From contig NZ_BCLI01000004.1 in assembly GCF_001748385.1 (NCBI RefSeq), positions 310,001-374,000 on the forward strand: 64,000 bases of DNA. Reading direction: 5' to 3'. The notes under the pieces were generated by a model that was not told the DNA's origin, made no database searches, and was given only the letters and a program-made list of their open reading frames with translations. This stretch comes from Vulcanisaeta thermophila (lineage in GTDB: Archaea > Thermoproteota > Thermoprotei > Thermoproteales > Thermocladiaceae). Shown here in pieces: positions 51,693 to 59,093 of this stretch (position 1 is its first letter; every line of letters begins with the position of its first letter). A program made the position numbers and the translations under genes.

Positions 51693-52793
51693 ATGGACGC
51701 GCATTATAAATGCGCAAGGTGCGGATTCACGGCGCCCATTGATAGGTGGTTCTGGAGATGCCCCAGGTGCGGCGGTACATTGTACATAGAGCTTGAGAGG
51801 CCCAGGTTAGTGTTGACAAGCAACCCAGGTATTTGGAGGTACTCCAGCATCATACCCGCAAGGCCCCTGGTAACCCTGGGCGAGGGCAACACACCGCTTG
51901 TGGAAGCTAAGTTCCTGGGCCCCGCGGTGTACCTGAAGCTCGAGTACCTAAACCCCACGGGATCCTTCAAGGATAGGGGGTCCGCGGTTGCGGTGTCAAA
52001 GGCCGCGGAGCTCGGTGGTAGGGTTGTTGTTGAGGACTCCAGTGGTAATGCGGGCATTTCAATAAGCGCCTACGCCGGGTCCGTGGGCATCAGGGCTAGG
52101 ATTTACGTACCCGCGGACGCGCCCAGGGGTAAGAAGGAATTGATAAAGGCGTTGGGTGCGGAGGTTGTGGAGGCACCCACTAGGGAGGACGCGGGTAAAA
52201 TGGCCGTTTCATCATTGGGCGTGGGCGAATTCTACATAGGGCACTCGTGGAATCCCTGGTTCCTCGAGGGCACCAAGACCCTGGCCTACGAATTAATGGG
52301 ACAGCTGGGCCATGGGCCGAGCGCGATCATACTGCCCGTGTCCGCGGGCACACTCCTCCTGGGGCTTTATAAGGGATTCAGCGAGTTAATAGGTATGGGC
52401 ATTGTGGATAGGTTACCAAGGCTATTCGCAGTTCAGGCGATGGGTTACGCGGATATTTACAGGGCCCTCCATGGGGAGGCACCCGGCGAGCCCTCTAAAT
52501 TAGCCGACGCGCTCAGGGTTAAGAATCCACCAAGGCTTGAGGAGGCTGCGAATGCCGTTAGGATGAGCGGTGGTGATGCCGTTGTTGTTAATGATCACGA
52601 GATTACGAAGGCGTGGCAGTACTTAATCAGGAGGGGGTTCATTGTGGAGCCCAGTTCAGCAACGGCTCTGGCCGGTTATTGGAGGCTTAGGGAGAGCGGC
52701 GCCCTGAGCGAGCGTGATGAAGTTGTCATTGTGCTCACGGGCAGTGGTTTGAAGTACGTGGATTTAATGGGCATTGCCTCGGGCGGCTCATGA
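51693..52793 (+). CDS. Threonine synthase-like PLP enzyme with N-terminal zinc ribbon
   Basis: A 366-residue fold-type II PLP enzyme. The N-terminal zinc ribbon KCARCGFTAP...WRCPRCGGTL gives two Cys-x2-Cys pairs. ARPLVTLGEGNTPLVEA, YLNPTGSFKDRGSAVAVS with the Schiff-base lysine, and EDSSGNAGISISAYA are the threonine synthase hallmarks. SAGTLLLGLYKGF is the phosphate loop and VIVLTGSGLKY ends the fold. It converts O-phosphohomoserine to threonine, but cysteate synthase or related PLP enzymes cannot be excluded. It starts at the ATG at 51693 set by the TATA box at 51662-51671. Confidence 0.87.
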   Translation: MDAHYKCARCGFTAPIDRWFWRCPRCGGTLYIELERPRLVLTSNPGIWRYSSIIPARPLVTLGEGNTPLVEAKFLGPAVYLKLEYLNPTGSFKDRGSAVAVSKAAELGGRVVVEDSSGNAGISISAYAGSVGIRARIYVPADAPRGKKELIKALGAEVVEAPTREDAGKMAVSSLGVGEFYIGHSWNPWFLEGTKTLAYELMGQLGHGPSAIILPVSAGTLLLGLYKGFSELIGMGIVDRLPRLFAVQAMGYADIYRALHGEAPGEPSKLADALRVKNPPRLEEAANAVRMSGGDAVVVNDHEITKAWQYLIRRGFIVEPSSATALAGYWRLRESGALSERDEVVIVLTGSGLKYVDLMGIASGGS

Positions 52794-52865
52794 GGCATGG
52801 ACTCACCTTCCCTAGCTGTTCAAGGGGCTTTAGGACTCCCTGGCTTCACAGGTCAGGGGATGAGG

Positions 52866-52925
52866 ATTACTCAGTCCTGCGTGGTGGGTAATCATCCCTC
52901 ATTTCCCCGGTCCTCATCACAGATT
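52866..52925 (-). ncRNA. Candidate C/D box small RNA
   Basis: On the reverse strand a C box GTGATGA (52920-52914) is followed by an 11-nt guide, a D'-like ATGA, a 3-nt spacer, a C'-like ATGATTA, a 14-nt guide, and a D box CTGA (52874-52871). A TATA-like atttaagg lies upstream, and the whole is about 55 nt in a gap without a gene. The C and D boxes match consensus; D' and C' are imperfect. By the +5 rule the guides point to targets with the cores TTCCCC and TCCTG. The layout is that of archaeal 2'-O-methylation guides, but I could not confirm the target in rRNA or tRNA. Confidence 0.4.
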
Positions 52926-52967
52926 AACCTTAAATAGGACAGGGTTAGTGCTTAATATGTATTTAGC

Positions 52968-53516
52968 GTGGGCGCGTCATTGAGTGATAGGGTAATTAGG
53001 GGTTTGGTGGGCAGGGGATTTGTAATTGATAGTGTGGAGAACCACTTAATAAGGGCTAGGCTCGGTAAACTGTTGATAGAGGTGTTCCTTGTACCAGGAA
53101 TAGAATTTCCAATATGGTTCAACCCACTGGATATGATAAATGAATTAAAGCTGGATGACGTCAGGGCGCTCATAGTGGTTTCGGAGAGGCCATACACGAT
53201 AACGGACCACATACTCGATAACATCAACAAGGCCCGTTATTGGTTTAACAGGAACATAAACCTTAAGGTCTATGCGGTAAACTCCGAAAAACTCGAGGAG
53301 GATCTTGAGGACGCAGTGAACCTGATAGTGACCAACTTTCACGATGACGTGAGTAACACAGACTCGCTGGGCTCTAAATGCCCCAGTTGCGGTAATCCCA
53401 TGAGGGTTAGGTACACCTTTAGGTATAACTCGGTCAGGTGGCGGTCATGGGTTAACGAAACCGTGGAGGTCTGCGATAGGTGTAATGTCATAATTCATAG
53501 ATTGCAATTGGGTTAG
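52968..53516 (+). CDS. Zinc-ribbon protein of unknown function
   Basis: A 182-residue protein. The first 130 residues look like an alpha/beta domain (LIEVFLVPGIEFPIWFNP, VRALIVVSERPYTITDHILDNINKA) similar in rhythm to restriction-endonuclease-like or DUF-type folds, but no catalytic motif can be fixed by eye. The C-terminus has CPSCGNPMRVRY and EVCDRCNVIIHR, a zinc ribbon. The GTG at 52968 is the first start in frame; a TTG at 52980 is possible. I do not recognise the family. Confidence 0.65.
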   Translation: MGASLSDRVIRGLVGRGFVIDSVENHLIRARLGKLLIEVFLVPGIEFPIWFNPLDMINELKLDDVRALIVVSERPYTITDHILDNINKARYWFNRNINLKVYAVNSEKLEEDLEDAVNLIVTNFHDDVSNTDSLGSKCPSCGNPMRVRYTFRYNSVRWRSWVNETVEVCDRCNVIIHRLQLG

Positions 53517-53572
53517 GGAATTGGTGCCATTACGTTAGGGAGTAAGTTTATTAACCACCCACTGTATTACAT

Positions 53573-54082
53573 GTGGAATTAATTCCTATGTCAGAGGGAC
53601 GAAGCATACCATTCATGCCCCTTGAGGCCAGGTTGGCAGATGTCTTGGGGCTACTGGACACATTGGCCAATGAGTTCTCGGGTAAAGCCGACATATTCAT
53701 GATAGCCAAGGACATGGAGTCCGATGTGGATGACATAATGCCGGCTTTACATGCTGCCGTGTACCTGGGCTTTGTGGAGGTTAGTGGTGGTGATGTTAAA
53801 CTCACCGAATTGGGTCAGGAGTTCTTGAAGTCTAGGATTGGGGATAGGAAGAGAATACTGAAGAAGGGATTGTTAAACCTCGAACCATTCAGGACAGCCT
53901 ATGAAATGGGGATGCACAGGCCCTTTAAGATTGAGGAATTGATTGAAGAATTGGACAGGAAGGGTTATACGGAGGTTAGGGAACCAGGCATTAAACACCT
54001 ACTTGAGATCTTACTATCCGAGTGGGCCGCGTTCGCCGGAATAATTAAGAAGAGGGGTGATGATTACATAAGCATACCCTGA
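53573..54082 (+). CDS. Stand-alone AAA-associated C-terminal domain protein (PF09821-like)
   Basis: A protein of about 169 residues matching the AAA_assoc_C domain usually found at the C-terminus of nitrate/sulfonate-type ABC ATPases. LADVLGLLDTLANEFSGKADIFMIAKDMESDVDDIMPALHAAVYLGFVEVSGGDVKLTELGQEFL is diagnostic by eye. No ABC ATPase lies beside it, so it acts as a separate protein, perhaps as a small helical sensor or regulator. Start: GTG at 53573, about 23 nt after tttatta, or ATG at 53588. Confidence 0.8.
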   Translation: MELIPMSEGRSIPFMPLEARLADVLGLLDTLANEFSGKADIFMIAKDMESDVDDIMPALHAAVYLGFVEVSGGDVKLTELGQEFLKSRIGDRKRILKKGLLNLEPFRTAYEMGMHRPFKIEELIEELDRKGYTEVREPGIKHLLEILLSEWAAFAGIIKKRGDDYISIP

Positions 54083-54086
54083 GGCA

Positions 54087-54512
54087 TTACTTAACCTTTA
54101 CAAACACCATCCCCGATATAATCTCTTCCTCAATAACACCATCATTAAGCAATTGATTATAAACCAACTGGTAAGCCTCACCCACAAGCTTCATGAGCAA
54201 ATCCTCAAACTCAGGCTTGGGCACGGCACCCCTCACCTCACTCCTTAACCTCTCCACTATCCTCTGCATGTTAATCTTGGCACTACCTACTCCCTGCTCA
54301 TTATCATCACTCATAACCCTGCGTTTTATGTAGAAGGAGTCCTCGAGCACGTCGTACATAACCTCAAAGAGCCTGGTCTTGTTCAATTCGTAGAGGAGGT
54401 TCAGTGGAAATTGAACACCAACGACCCTCTCCACGTAATCAATCCTAACCCAATCATTACCCACAACCTTACTTAAAGCCTCAATCAAACCATTACTTAT
54501 GGATGACCTCAT
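54087..54512 (-). CDS. Hypothetical protein, mixed helical, probable winged-helix parts
   Basis: A 141-residue protein. The first half (LIEALSKVVGNDWVRIDYVERVVGVQFPLNLLYELNKTRLFEVMYDVLEDSFYIKRRV) and last part (LVYNQLLNDGVIEEEIISGMVFVKVK) have the helix-strand-strand rhythm of winged-helix units, separated by a charged linker. I do not recognise the family. It is convergent with the AAA-associated gene and divergent from the next gene; it may be leaderless. Confidence 0.6.
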   Translation of the reverse strand: MRSSISNGLIEALSKVVGNDWVRIDYVERVVGVQFPLNLLYELNKTRLFEVMYDVLEDSFYIKRRVMSDDNEQGVGSAKINMQRIVERLRSEVRGAVPKPEFEDLLMKLVGEAYQLVYNQLLNDGVIEEEIISGMVFVKVK

Positions 54513-54577
54513 TAAGTGGGGCTCCCTTTATACATATAAATCCCAATTACTTAATTTAATCCAGTGATTAACGAGGA

Positions 54578-55297
54578 ATGAGCGTCTCCTTCAAGACACC
54601 AGTGACCCTGGTGATGGGGAGGATGAATAACGAGGTGGCCTTTTGGAATCATGATAAGGGTGAGGTCACATTACTGGGTAGCCTCAGGGGTGTTGAACTC
54701 ATCGATGAACTCAGGGTGGACAAGGAGGTGAGGGGGCACCTGGCCCTGGCATCCTTCAGTTACTACCTAATAAAGGCTGTGGACCTTGGGAGTAAGGGTG
54801 GTAGTTACGTAATTAGTGAAGCAAACCAGCTAATTAAATTACCAAGCAACCCAAGGATCAACTTCAGGAATTTCAATGGATGGTACACAATCAGGAACTC
54901 CTTCATACTCATAGGAAACCCAGAGGTTAACGAGGGCCCATACCCACTGGTGTGTCCGTACCGTGTTGGTGACACGCTCTTCATTAATGTTGGGTACGCT
55001 AATGAGGATGACCTGAGGAACTTAATATCCCTAATGAACATTCTACGTAATAATGCCGAGGGCGGTATCATGACGGTAACAACCATGTGCAGGATACCAT
55101 CAATGCCCGTGGAAATGGCCCTAATACTGGGGAATAGGTACCTAATGGTGCGTACATTCATAAACAATGCCGTACCCACCTCAGGTAGTAAGTACCTAGT
55201 CATAGTTACAAGCGGAGGTAACATAGTTAGTAAGTATTCAGTGAATACCGGCGTGCTTGACGCATTATCGGACGCGCTTAATCAAATGAGAAAGTGA
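54578..55297 (+). CDS. Hypothetical protein, beta-rich, function unknown
   Basis: A 239-residue cytoplasmic protein without signal peptide or membrane span. It is rich in strands (TPVTLVMGRMNNEVAFWNHD, GSYVISEANQLIKL, GWYTIRNSFILIGNPEV, YLVIVTSGGNIVSKYSV), with short helices, perhaps an NTF2-, profilin- or roadblock-like fold; this is only a guess. No catalytic motif is obvious. It lies upstream of the ThiR-like gene on the same strand with 53 nt between (ATG at 55351), so the two may share a transcript. Confidence 0.6.
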   Translation: MSVSFKTPVTLVMGRMNNEVAFWNHDKGEVTLLGSLRGVELIDELRVDKEVRGHLALASFSYYLIKAVDLGSKGGSYVISEANQLIKLPSNPRINFRNFNGWYTIRNSFILIGNPEVNEGPYPLVCPYRVGDTLFINVGYANEDDLRNLISLMNILRNNAEGGIMTVTTMCRIPSMPVEMALILGNRYLMVRTFINNAVPTSGSKYLVIVTSGGNIVSKYSVNTGVLDALSDALNQMRK

Positions 55298-55350
55298 TAG
55301 TGATGTAGTAAGGAATATAATGATTGCCATGGGAAGTTCATGAGGCTGTA

Positions 55351-56286
55351 ATGAGCGTAAATACCGGGTTTGAGTTTGTGACGGAGCACGTAATGCCCAT
55401 AATCAGGAGCCTCATAGCCAAGAGACTAACATTGGTGGGGTTCAGCCAGTTAAGGATTGCCAAGGTCCTTGGGATAACGCAACCGGCGGTTAATAGGTAC
55501 ATTAATAAGGATGAGGGGAAATTACTGGGTAAAATACGGGAGCTGGGGATCGACAGTGGTTGGGTTATGGGGATTGTCGACAACGTGGTTAGGTTGGTCA
55601 TGGAGGGTAGGGAGTACGAGGCCTTGGAATACTTAACCAATGAAATAGCTCTTGAGCTGGGATCCCTGAGGCTCTGTAATGCGCATAGGAGGGTGGTGCC
55701 CACAATACCAACAACCTGCAACGTCTGCTCCATACTCCTGGCTGGGATCAGCGACTCGGTGATTAAGAATTTGGAAAGGGCCTTGTCAATCCTAGAGTCG
55801 CACCCTGAGGTTAGGTACCTAATACCCAGGGTTCTCATGAACATAGTGGAGGCCAAGCCAAACGCAGCCACTGAGGATGACGTGGCTGGGGTTCCAGGTA
55901 GGATCGGGGTCTTCGAGAATAGGGTCGTCATTGGGTCAAGGCCCTCATACGGCGGTAGTAAGCACCTGGGTAGACTCATCGTGAGGGTCATGGCCCACAA
56001 ACCCCAGTACAGGTCAGTGGCCAGTATAAAGTATGATGAGGAGGTTGAGGAGGCCATCAAATCCAGCGGTTTTAGGTACAGTAAGGTGGGCCCCCATGAG
56101 AAGCCCAATGAGGATGAGGTTGTGGATAACGTGACCGACGCCATCAGGAGGGAGCCGGACCTGGACGTGGTTATTGACCTCGGTGGTTACGGTCTAGAAC
56201 CAGTGACCTACGTCTTTGGTATGGACTCAGTGGACACCGTGATGAAGATCATAAAGATAGCATCGCACATGAAGCTCACCTCTTAA
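55351..56286 (+). CDS. ThiR-type transcriptional regulator (HTH plus ThiN domain)
   Basis: A protein of about 311 residues. The N-terminal helix-turn-helix FSQLRIAKVLGITQPAVNRYIN is followed by a cysteine-containing linker (LCNAHRRVVPTIPTTCNVCSILLAG) and a C-terminal ThiN-like domain, the thiamine-phosphate synthase fold (FRYSKVGPHEKPNEDEVVDNVTDAI, VVIDLGGYGLEPVTYVFG). This order defines the archaeal ThiR regulators of thiamine biosynthesis and transport genes, in which ThiN senses thiamine phosphates. No thi gene is in this window, so its targets are elsewhere. The TTG at 55324 gives a longer form; the ATG at 55351 is preferred from a TATA-like run near 55316. Confidence 0.82.
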   Translation: MSVNTGFEFVTEHVMPIIRSLIAKRLTLVGFSQLRIAKVLGITQPAVNRYINKDEGKLLGKIRELGIDSGWVMGIVDNVVRLVMEGREYEALEYLTNEIALELGSLRLCNAHRRVVPTIPTTCNVCSILLAGISDSVIKNLERALSILESHPEVRYLIPRVLMNIVEAKPNAATEDDVAGVPGRIGVFENRVVIGSRPSYGGSKHLGRLIVRVMAHKPQYRSVASIKYDEEVEEAIKSSGFRYSKVGPHEKPNEDEVVDNVTDAIRREPDLDVVIDLGGYGLEPVTYVFGMDSVDTVMKIIKIASHMKLTS

Positions 56287-57181
56287 TCTTACTCACCAGG
56301 TACTTAATTATATAGTGAGCTGGGTTCTTACCAGTGACCCTCTTAAAGCCCTGCCAGGACATGGTGGGATTGACCTCGAGTATGAAGTAACCATCCCTAG
56401 TCTCCGCAATATCCACACCACCGAAATCAAGGCCGAGAACCCTTATAGCCCTCAACGATAACTCCTCAAGCTCTGGAGCCAACTTGACGGGCTCCGGCCT
56501 GGCACCCTGGGCCACATTGCTCTTCCATGACGATGCGGCCCTTCTGAACTCAGCCCCTATGACCTCATCCCCAACCACCACAACCCTATAATCACCACCA
56601 CCCACCTTCTCCAGATACCTCTGAACATACATGGGCTTGTTCAGGTTAACGAGGTAACTAAAGATGTGGAAGGCCACGTCAGCATCACTAACCTGAAAAA
56701 CACCAAACCCCATGGCACCACGTAACTGCTTAACCACAGCATTCTCAAACTCCTTAACCGCGTTGTAGGCAACGAACATGTTCTCGGAAACCACCGTGTC
56801 GGGGACTGGTAACCCATTCTTCGCAAGCACCAGGAGTGACGCAAACTTATCGCTGGCGATGAGCCAGTTAATCACGGGGTTCATAACGTACACACCACTA
56901 AGCTCAAGGGCCCTCACGGCCCATATCCTGAAGGAGAACTGCTCGAAATCCTTAATAACACCAATATGCCTCAGAACTGCACCGCTTACGTTAATGTCAT
57001 CACGTATAGACCTACCAATTAACTGCGATAGGTATACCCCACTCCTCCCAAGTCTGATATCCATCATGTCGATGTAGATCCTCTTAACACCAAGTCCGAG
57101 ATCCCTAGCCGCGTTTTCCAGGTCCACCACATCCTCGGGGTTGAACTCGACCTCGTACGGGCGTATTATGCCAATATCCAC
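56276..57181 (-). CDS. RimK-family ATP-grasp ligase
   Basis: A 301-residue ATP-grasp enzyme. NPVINWLIASDKFASLLVLAKNGLPVPDTVV is the N-terminal lobe, VVKQLRGAMGFGVFQV the ATP loop, and GVDIAETRDGYFILEVNPTMSWQGF the metal-binding Glu/Asn pair. The family adds amino acids (often glutamate) to carboxylates: RimK, LysX, MptN and CofF. The specific reaction is not decided by sequence; coenzyme polyglutamylation or LysX-like lysine synthesis are options. The GTG start is at 57181. The 3' end overlaps the convergent ThiR gene by 11 bp. Confidence 0.85.
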   Translation of the reverse strand: MDIGIIRPYEVEFNPEDVVDLENAARDLGLGVKRIYIDMMDIRLGRSGVYLSQLIGRSIRDDINVSGAVLRHIGVIKDFEQFSFRIWAVRALELSGVYVMNPVINWLIASDKFASLLVLAKNGLPVPDTVVSENMFVAYNAVKEFENAVVKQLRGAMGFGVFQVSDADVAFHIFSYLVNLNKPMYVQRYLEKVGGGDYRVVVVGDEVIGAEFRRAASSWKSNVAQGARPEPVKLAPELEELSLRAIRVLGLDFGGVDIAETRDGYFILEVNPTMSWQGFKRVTGKNPAHYIIKYLVSKIKR

Positions 57182-57252
57182 AGGCGTGCAAGTTAGCGGG
57201 TAATTAAAAAGTTAAGTCTGGTTATGCGTATACGTGTAGTATACGTCTACAT

Positions 57253-58608
57253 CTAATCACTTGATGAAATATTCAGCTTATTAATATCGAGGGTGGCGGG
57301 TATCACGCCTCGTTTGAATCTTTCCCTACTCATTCCAATGGGCATAGTCGCGTCAACACCAACCTTGGTGGTTAATCCCGAAATGGGATCGGCCACGGGA
57401 TCCAGCGTGGAGCCCCTGGCATGCTGAATAATTACCAAGTCCTCATCAGCCCTGAACCTAGTGGCAATGGCCCACTCAACCTCAACTGGGTCATCAATGT
57501 TTATGTCCTCATCAACCACAACCACGTGCTTCAGGCTTGGGTGTGCTGCGAAGGCGGCCATTATTGCGTTCTTTGGATCACCATCACTCTGCTTCCTGAT
57601 GGAAATAACCGCATGCAGCCAGCCGCACCCACCATCGGTTAGCCTAACGGCCTTTACCTCAGGGACTACGTTGGATACGAACTGCCATATCTTGGCCTCC
57701 TTCTCAATACCCATGAGCACCTTATGCTCGGAGTAACCGGAGACCAGTGCGTGAGCGATTAGGGGTGGTTCCCTCCTAACGTAGACCCTGGTCACCTTAA
57801 CCACGGGTTGCTCCCTAACCTCATCGTAGGTCCCCAGTATGTCCATGCAAGGCCCCTCCCTAGCCGTTTTATTGGCAAGTATGTAGCCCTCCATCACCAC
57901 CTCAGCAACCGCGGGCGCCGGGACGCCGTTATCCATGTACTTAACCCTGAGGGACCCATTGAGCAGGGCATTGGCCATGTTTAGCTCGGAAACCCCAAAG
58001 GGTGGTGATGAAGCAGCCGCTATGAGTAGGGCTGGATGCACGCCCCATGCAATGACCACAGGCGTGTCCTTACCCAGCTCTCTATTCCTATTATAAATCC
58101 TGTAAAGGTGCCTAGGGACAAGCCTAATCACGAACTCACCGGGCCCAATTGGGGTTAGCCTATGTATGCTCATGTTAAGGAACCCATCCCTCAAGTCCTT
58201 ACCTATTACCACGGCGCTTGTTAGGCAGGGACCTGGCTCCAACTCGAAGTATCTGGGTATGGGTAATTTCCTTAGGTCCACCTCAGGGAGTGCGTCGTAA
58301 ACCGTGTCATTGGTTTCCCTGGGGTTATAAGCGCTGGAGCCCGCGTTCTCCTCGGCCCAAAGGAGCTTCCTGTAAAACTCAGCGTCTGTGGTAAAGCCCA
58401 ATGCCCTGTAAACCTTATCCCTAGTATTGAGTAGGTTACCCACTACGTGGACGTTACTAAATCCCTTAACCCTTATGAACCTCAGTGCAGGGCCCTTATC
58501 GAGTTTTGCTATTACGTACGGTATTTCATAATCGAGGCTCAGCTCATCCTTAACAATCCTTAGCGAATTCGCATCCCTTAACTGGTTTATGTAGTCACGA
58601 ATATCCAT
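57253..58608 (-). CDS. UbiD family decarboxylase
   Basis: A 451-residue prenylated-FMN-dependent decarboxylase. MDIRDYINQLRDANSLRIV, the VVGNLLNTRDKVYRALGF region, TPIGPGEFVIRLVPRHLYRIYN, CMDILGTYDEVREQPVVKV and the C-terminal VDEDINIDDPVEVEWAIATRF (DxDxDD acid cluster used by the family) identify it. The substrate (aromatic or unsaturated acid) is not set by motif; in archaea one paralogue acts in menaquinone or prenyl-precursor routes. The UbiX partner is not in the window. Confidence 0.92.
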   Translation of the reverse strand: MDIRDYINQLRDANSLRIVKDELSLDYEIPYVIAKLDKGPALRFIRVKGFSNVHVVGNLLNTRDKVYRALGFTTDAEFYRKLLWAEENAGSSAYNPRETNDTVYDALPEVDLRKLPIPRYFELEPGPCLTSAVVIGKDLRDGFLNMSIHRLTPIGPGEFVIRLVPRHLYRIYNRNRELGKDTPVVIAWGVHPALLIAAASSPPFGVSELNMANALLNGSLRVKYMDNGVPAPAVAEVVMEGYILANKTAREGPCMDILGTYDEVREQPVVKVTRVYVRREPPLIAHALVSGYSEHKVLMGIEKEAKIWQFVSNVVPEVKAVRLTDGGCGWLHAVISIRKQSDGDPKNAIMAAFAAHPSLKHVVVVDEDINIDDPVEVEWAIATRFRADEDLVIIQHARGSTLDPVADPISGLTTKVGVDATMPIGMSRERFKRGVIPATLDINKLNISSSD

Positions 58609-58643
58609 TGGTTATGCCGTTGCTGGCATTAATTTTAATTTTA

Positions 58644-58838
58644 TTACGACGCACCCCTCCTCTGCGCCTCGAATATAGTATAGCCGCACTTACCGCATGC
58701 CCACCTGGGCACTGGTACCTTGTGATAAGCCATCACAGACCCGCACCTGGGGCATATCCTCCTTAGGAACTTTATGGTCCCCTTCTCATAATCCACCTCA
58801 TACCACGTATGCGCCCTTGCCTTAACCTCCTTAGGCAT
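58644..58838 (-). CDS. rps27ae: 30S ribosomal protein eS31 (S27ae)
   Basis: A 64-residue zinc-ribbon ribosomal protein: FLRRICPRCGSVMAYHKVPVPRWACGKCGYTIFEAQ has both Cys-x2-Cys pairs. The N-terminus MPKEVKARAHTWYEVDYEKG is the usual short basic lead. An ATG at 58880 is in frame, but a TATA-like tttaaaag (58861-58868) lies 26 nt before the ATG at 58838, which is therefore the start. Confidence 0.95.
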   Translation of the reverse strand: MPKEVKARAHTWYEVDYEKGTIKFLRRICPRCGSVMAYHKVPVPRWACGKCGYTIFEAQRRGAS

Positions 58839-58880
58839 TACGCACGCCTCACCTGTGTGTTTTAAAAGTCTTATTATCAT

Positions 58881-59093
58881 CAGCCTTGCCAGAAATCATC
58901 ATTGGGTCAGGTAACTCCGACGTCTTCACCTAGGAGGGGAGTAATTCAGTGGTTATTAGCCCTTTTGCAACACCCACTTCATAAACCCCTCGGTGGTGAG
59001 CCGCGGACCGTACTCTCAGCATGATACTGGTTTATTCACGATCTTTACCTCAGGTGCTCACCTCACCGGAATAAGTACCGTCAACCTAGGCGT
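58881..59093. other. GC-rich gap with a strong potential hairpin; possible structured RNA
   Basis: A 213-nt gap between eS31 and the glycosyltransferase, without a protein-coding frame. Unlike other spacers here it is GC-rich. CGGTGGTGAGC (58991-59001) pairs with GCTCACCTCACCG about 55 nt downstream (11 bp with a 2-nt bulge), and ACTCC/GGAGT form a shorter stem near 58916-58950. It does not fit tRNA: no T-loop consensus is present. I saw no match to SRP or RNase P cores either. Both strands are possible. Confidence 0.35.

Noticed and set aside
55338-56144. 268-residue reverse frame opposite the ThiR-like gene
   Set aside because: Ser/Thr/Leu-rich antisense shadow of a well-supported HTH-ThiN gene; no promoter or ribosome site.
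58881-58925. Second C/D box candidate (ATGATGA ... CTGATGA on the reverse strand)
   Set aside because: The only D-like box overlaps the C'-like box and no separate terminal D box follows, so a full sRNA cannot be built.
59001-59064. tRNA-like 7-bp closing stem GGTGAGC/GCTCACC in the gap upstream of eS31
   Set aside because: No T-loop (TTCRA), D-loop or plausible anticodon stem lies between the two arms, and positions 8-9 do not fit. The stem is kept only as a generic hairpin.
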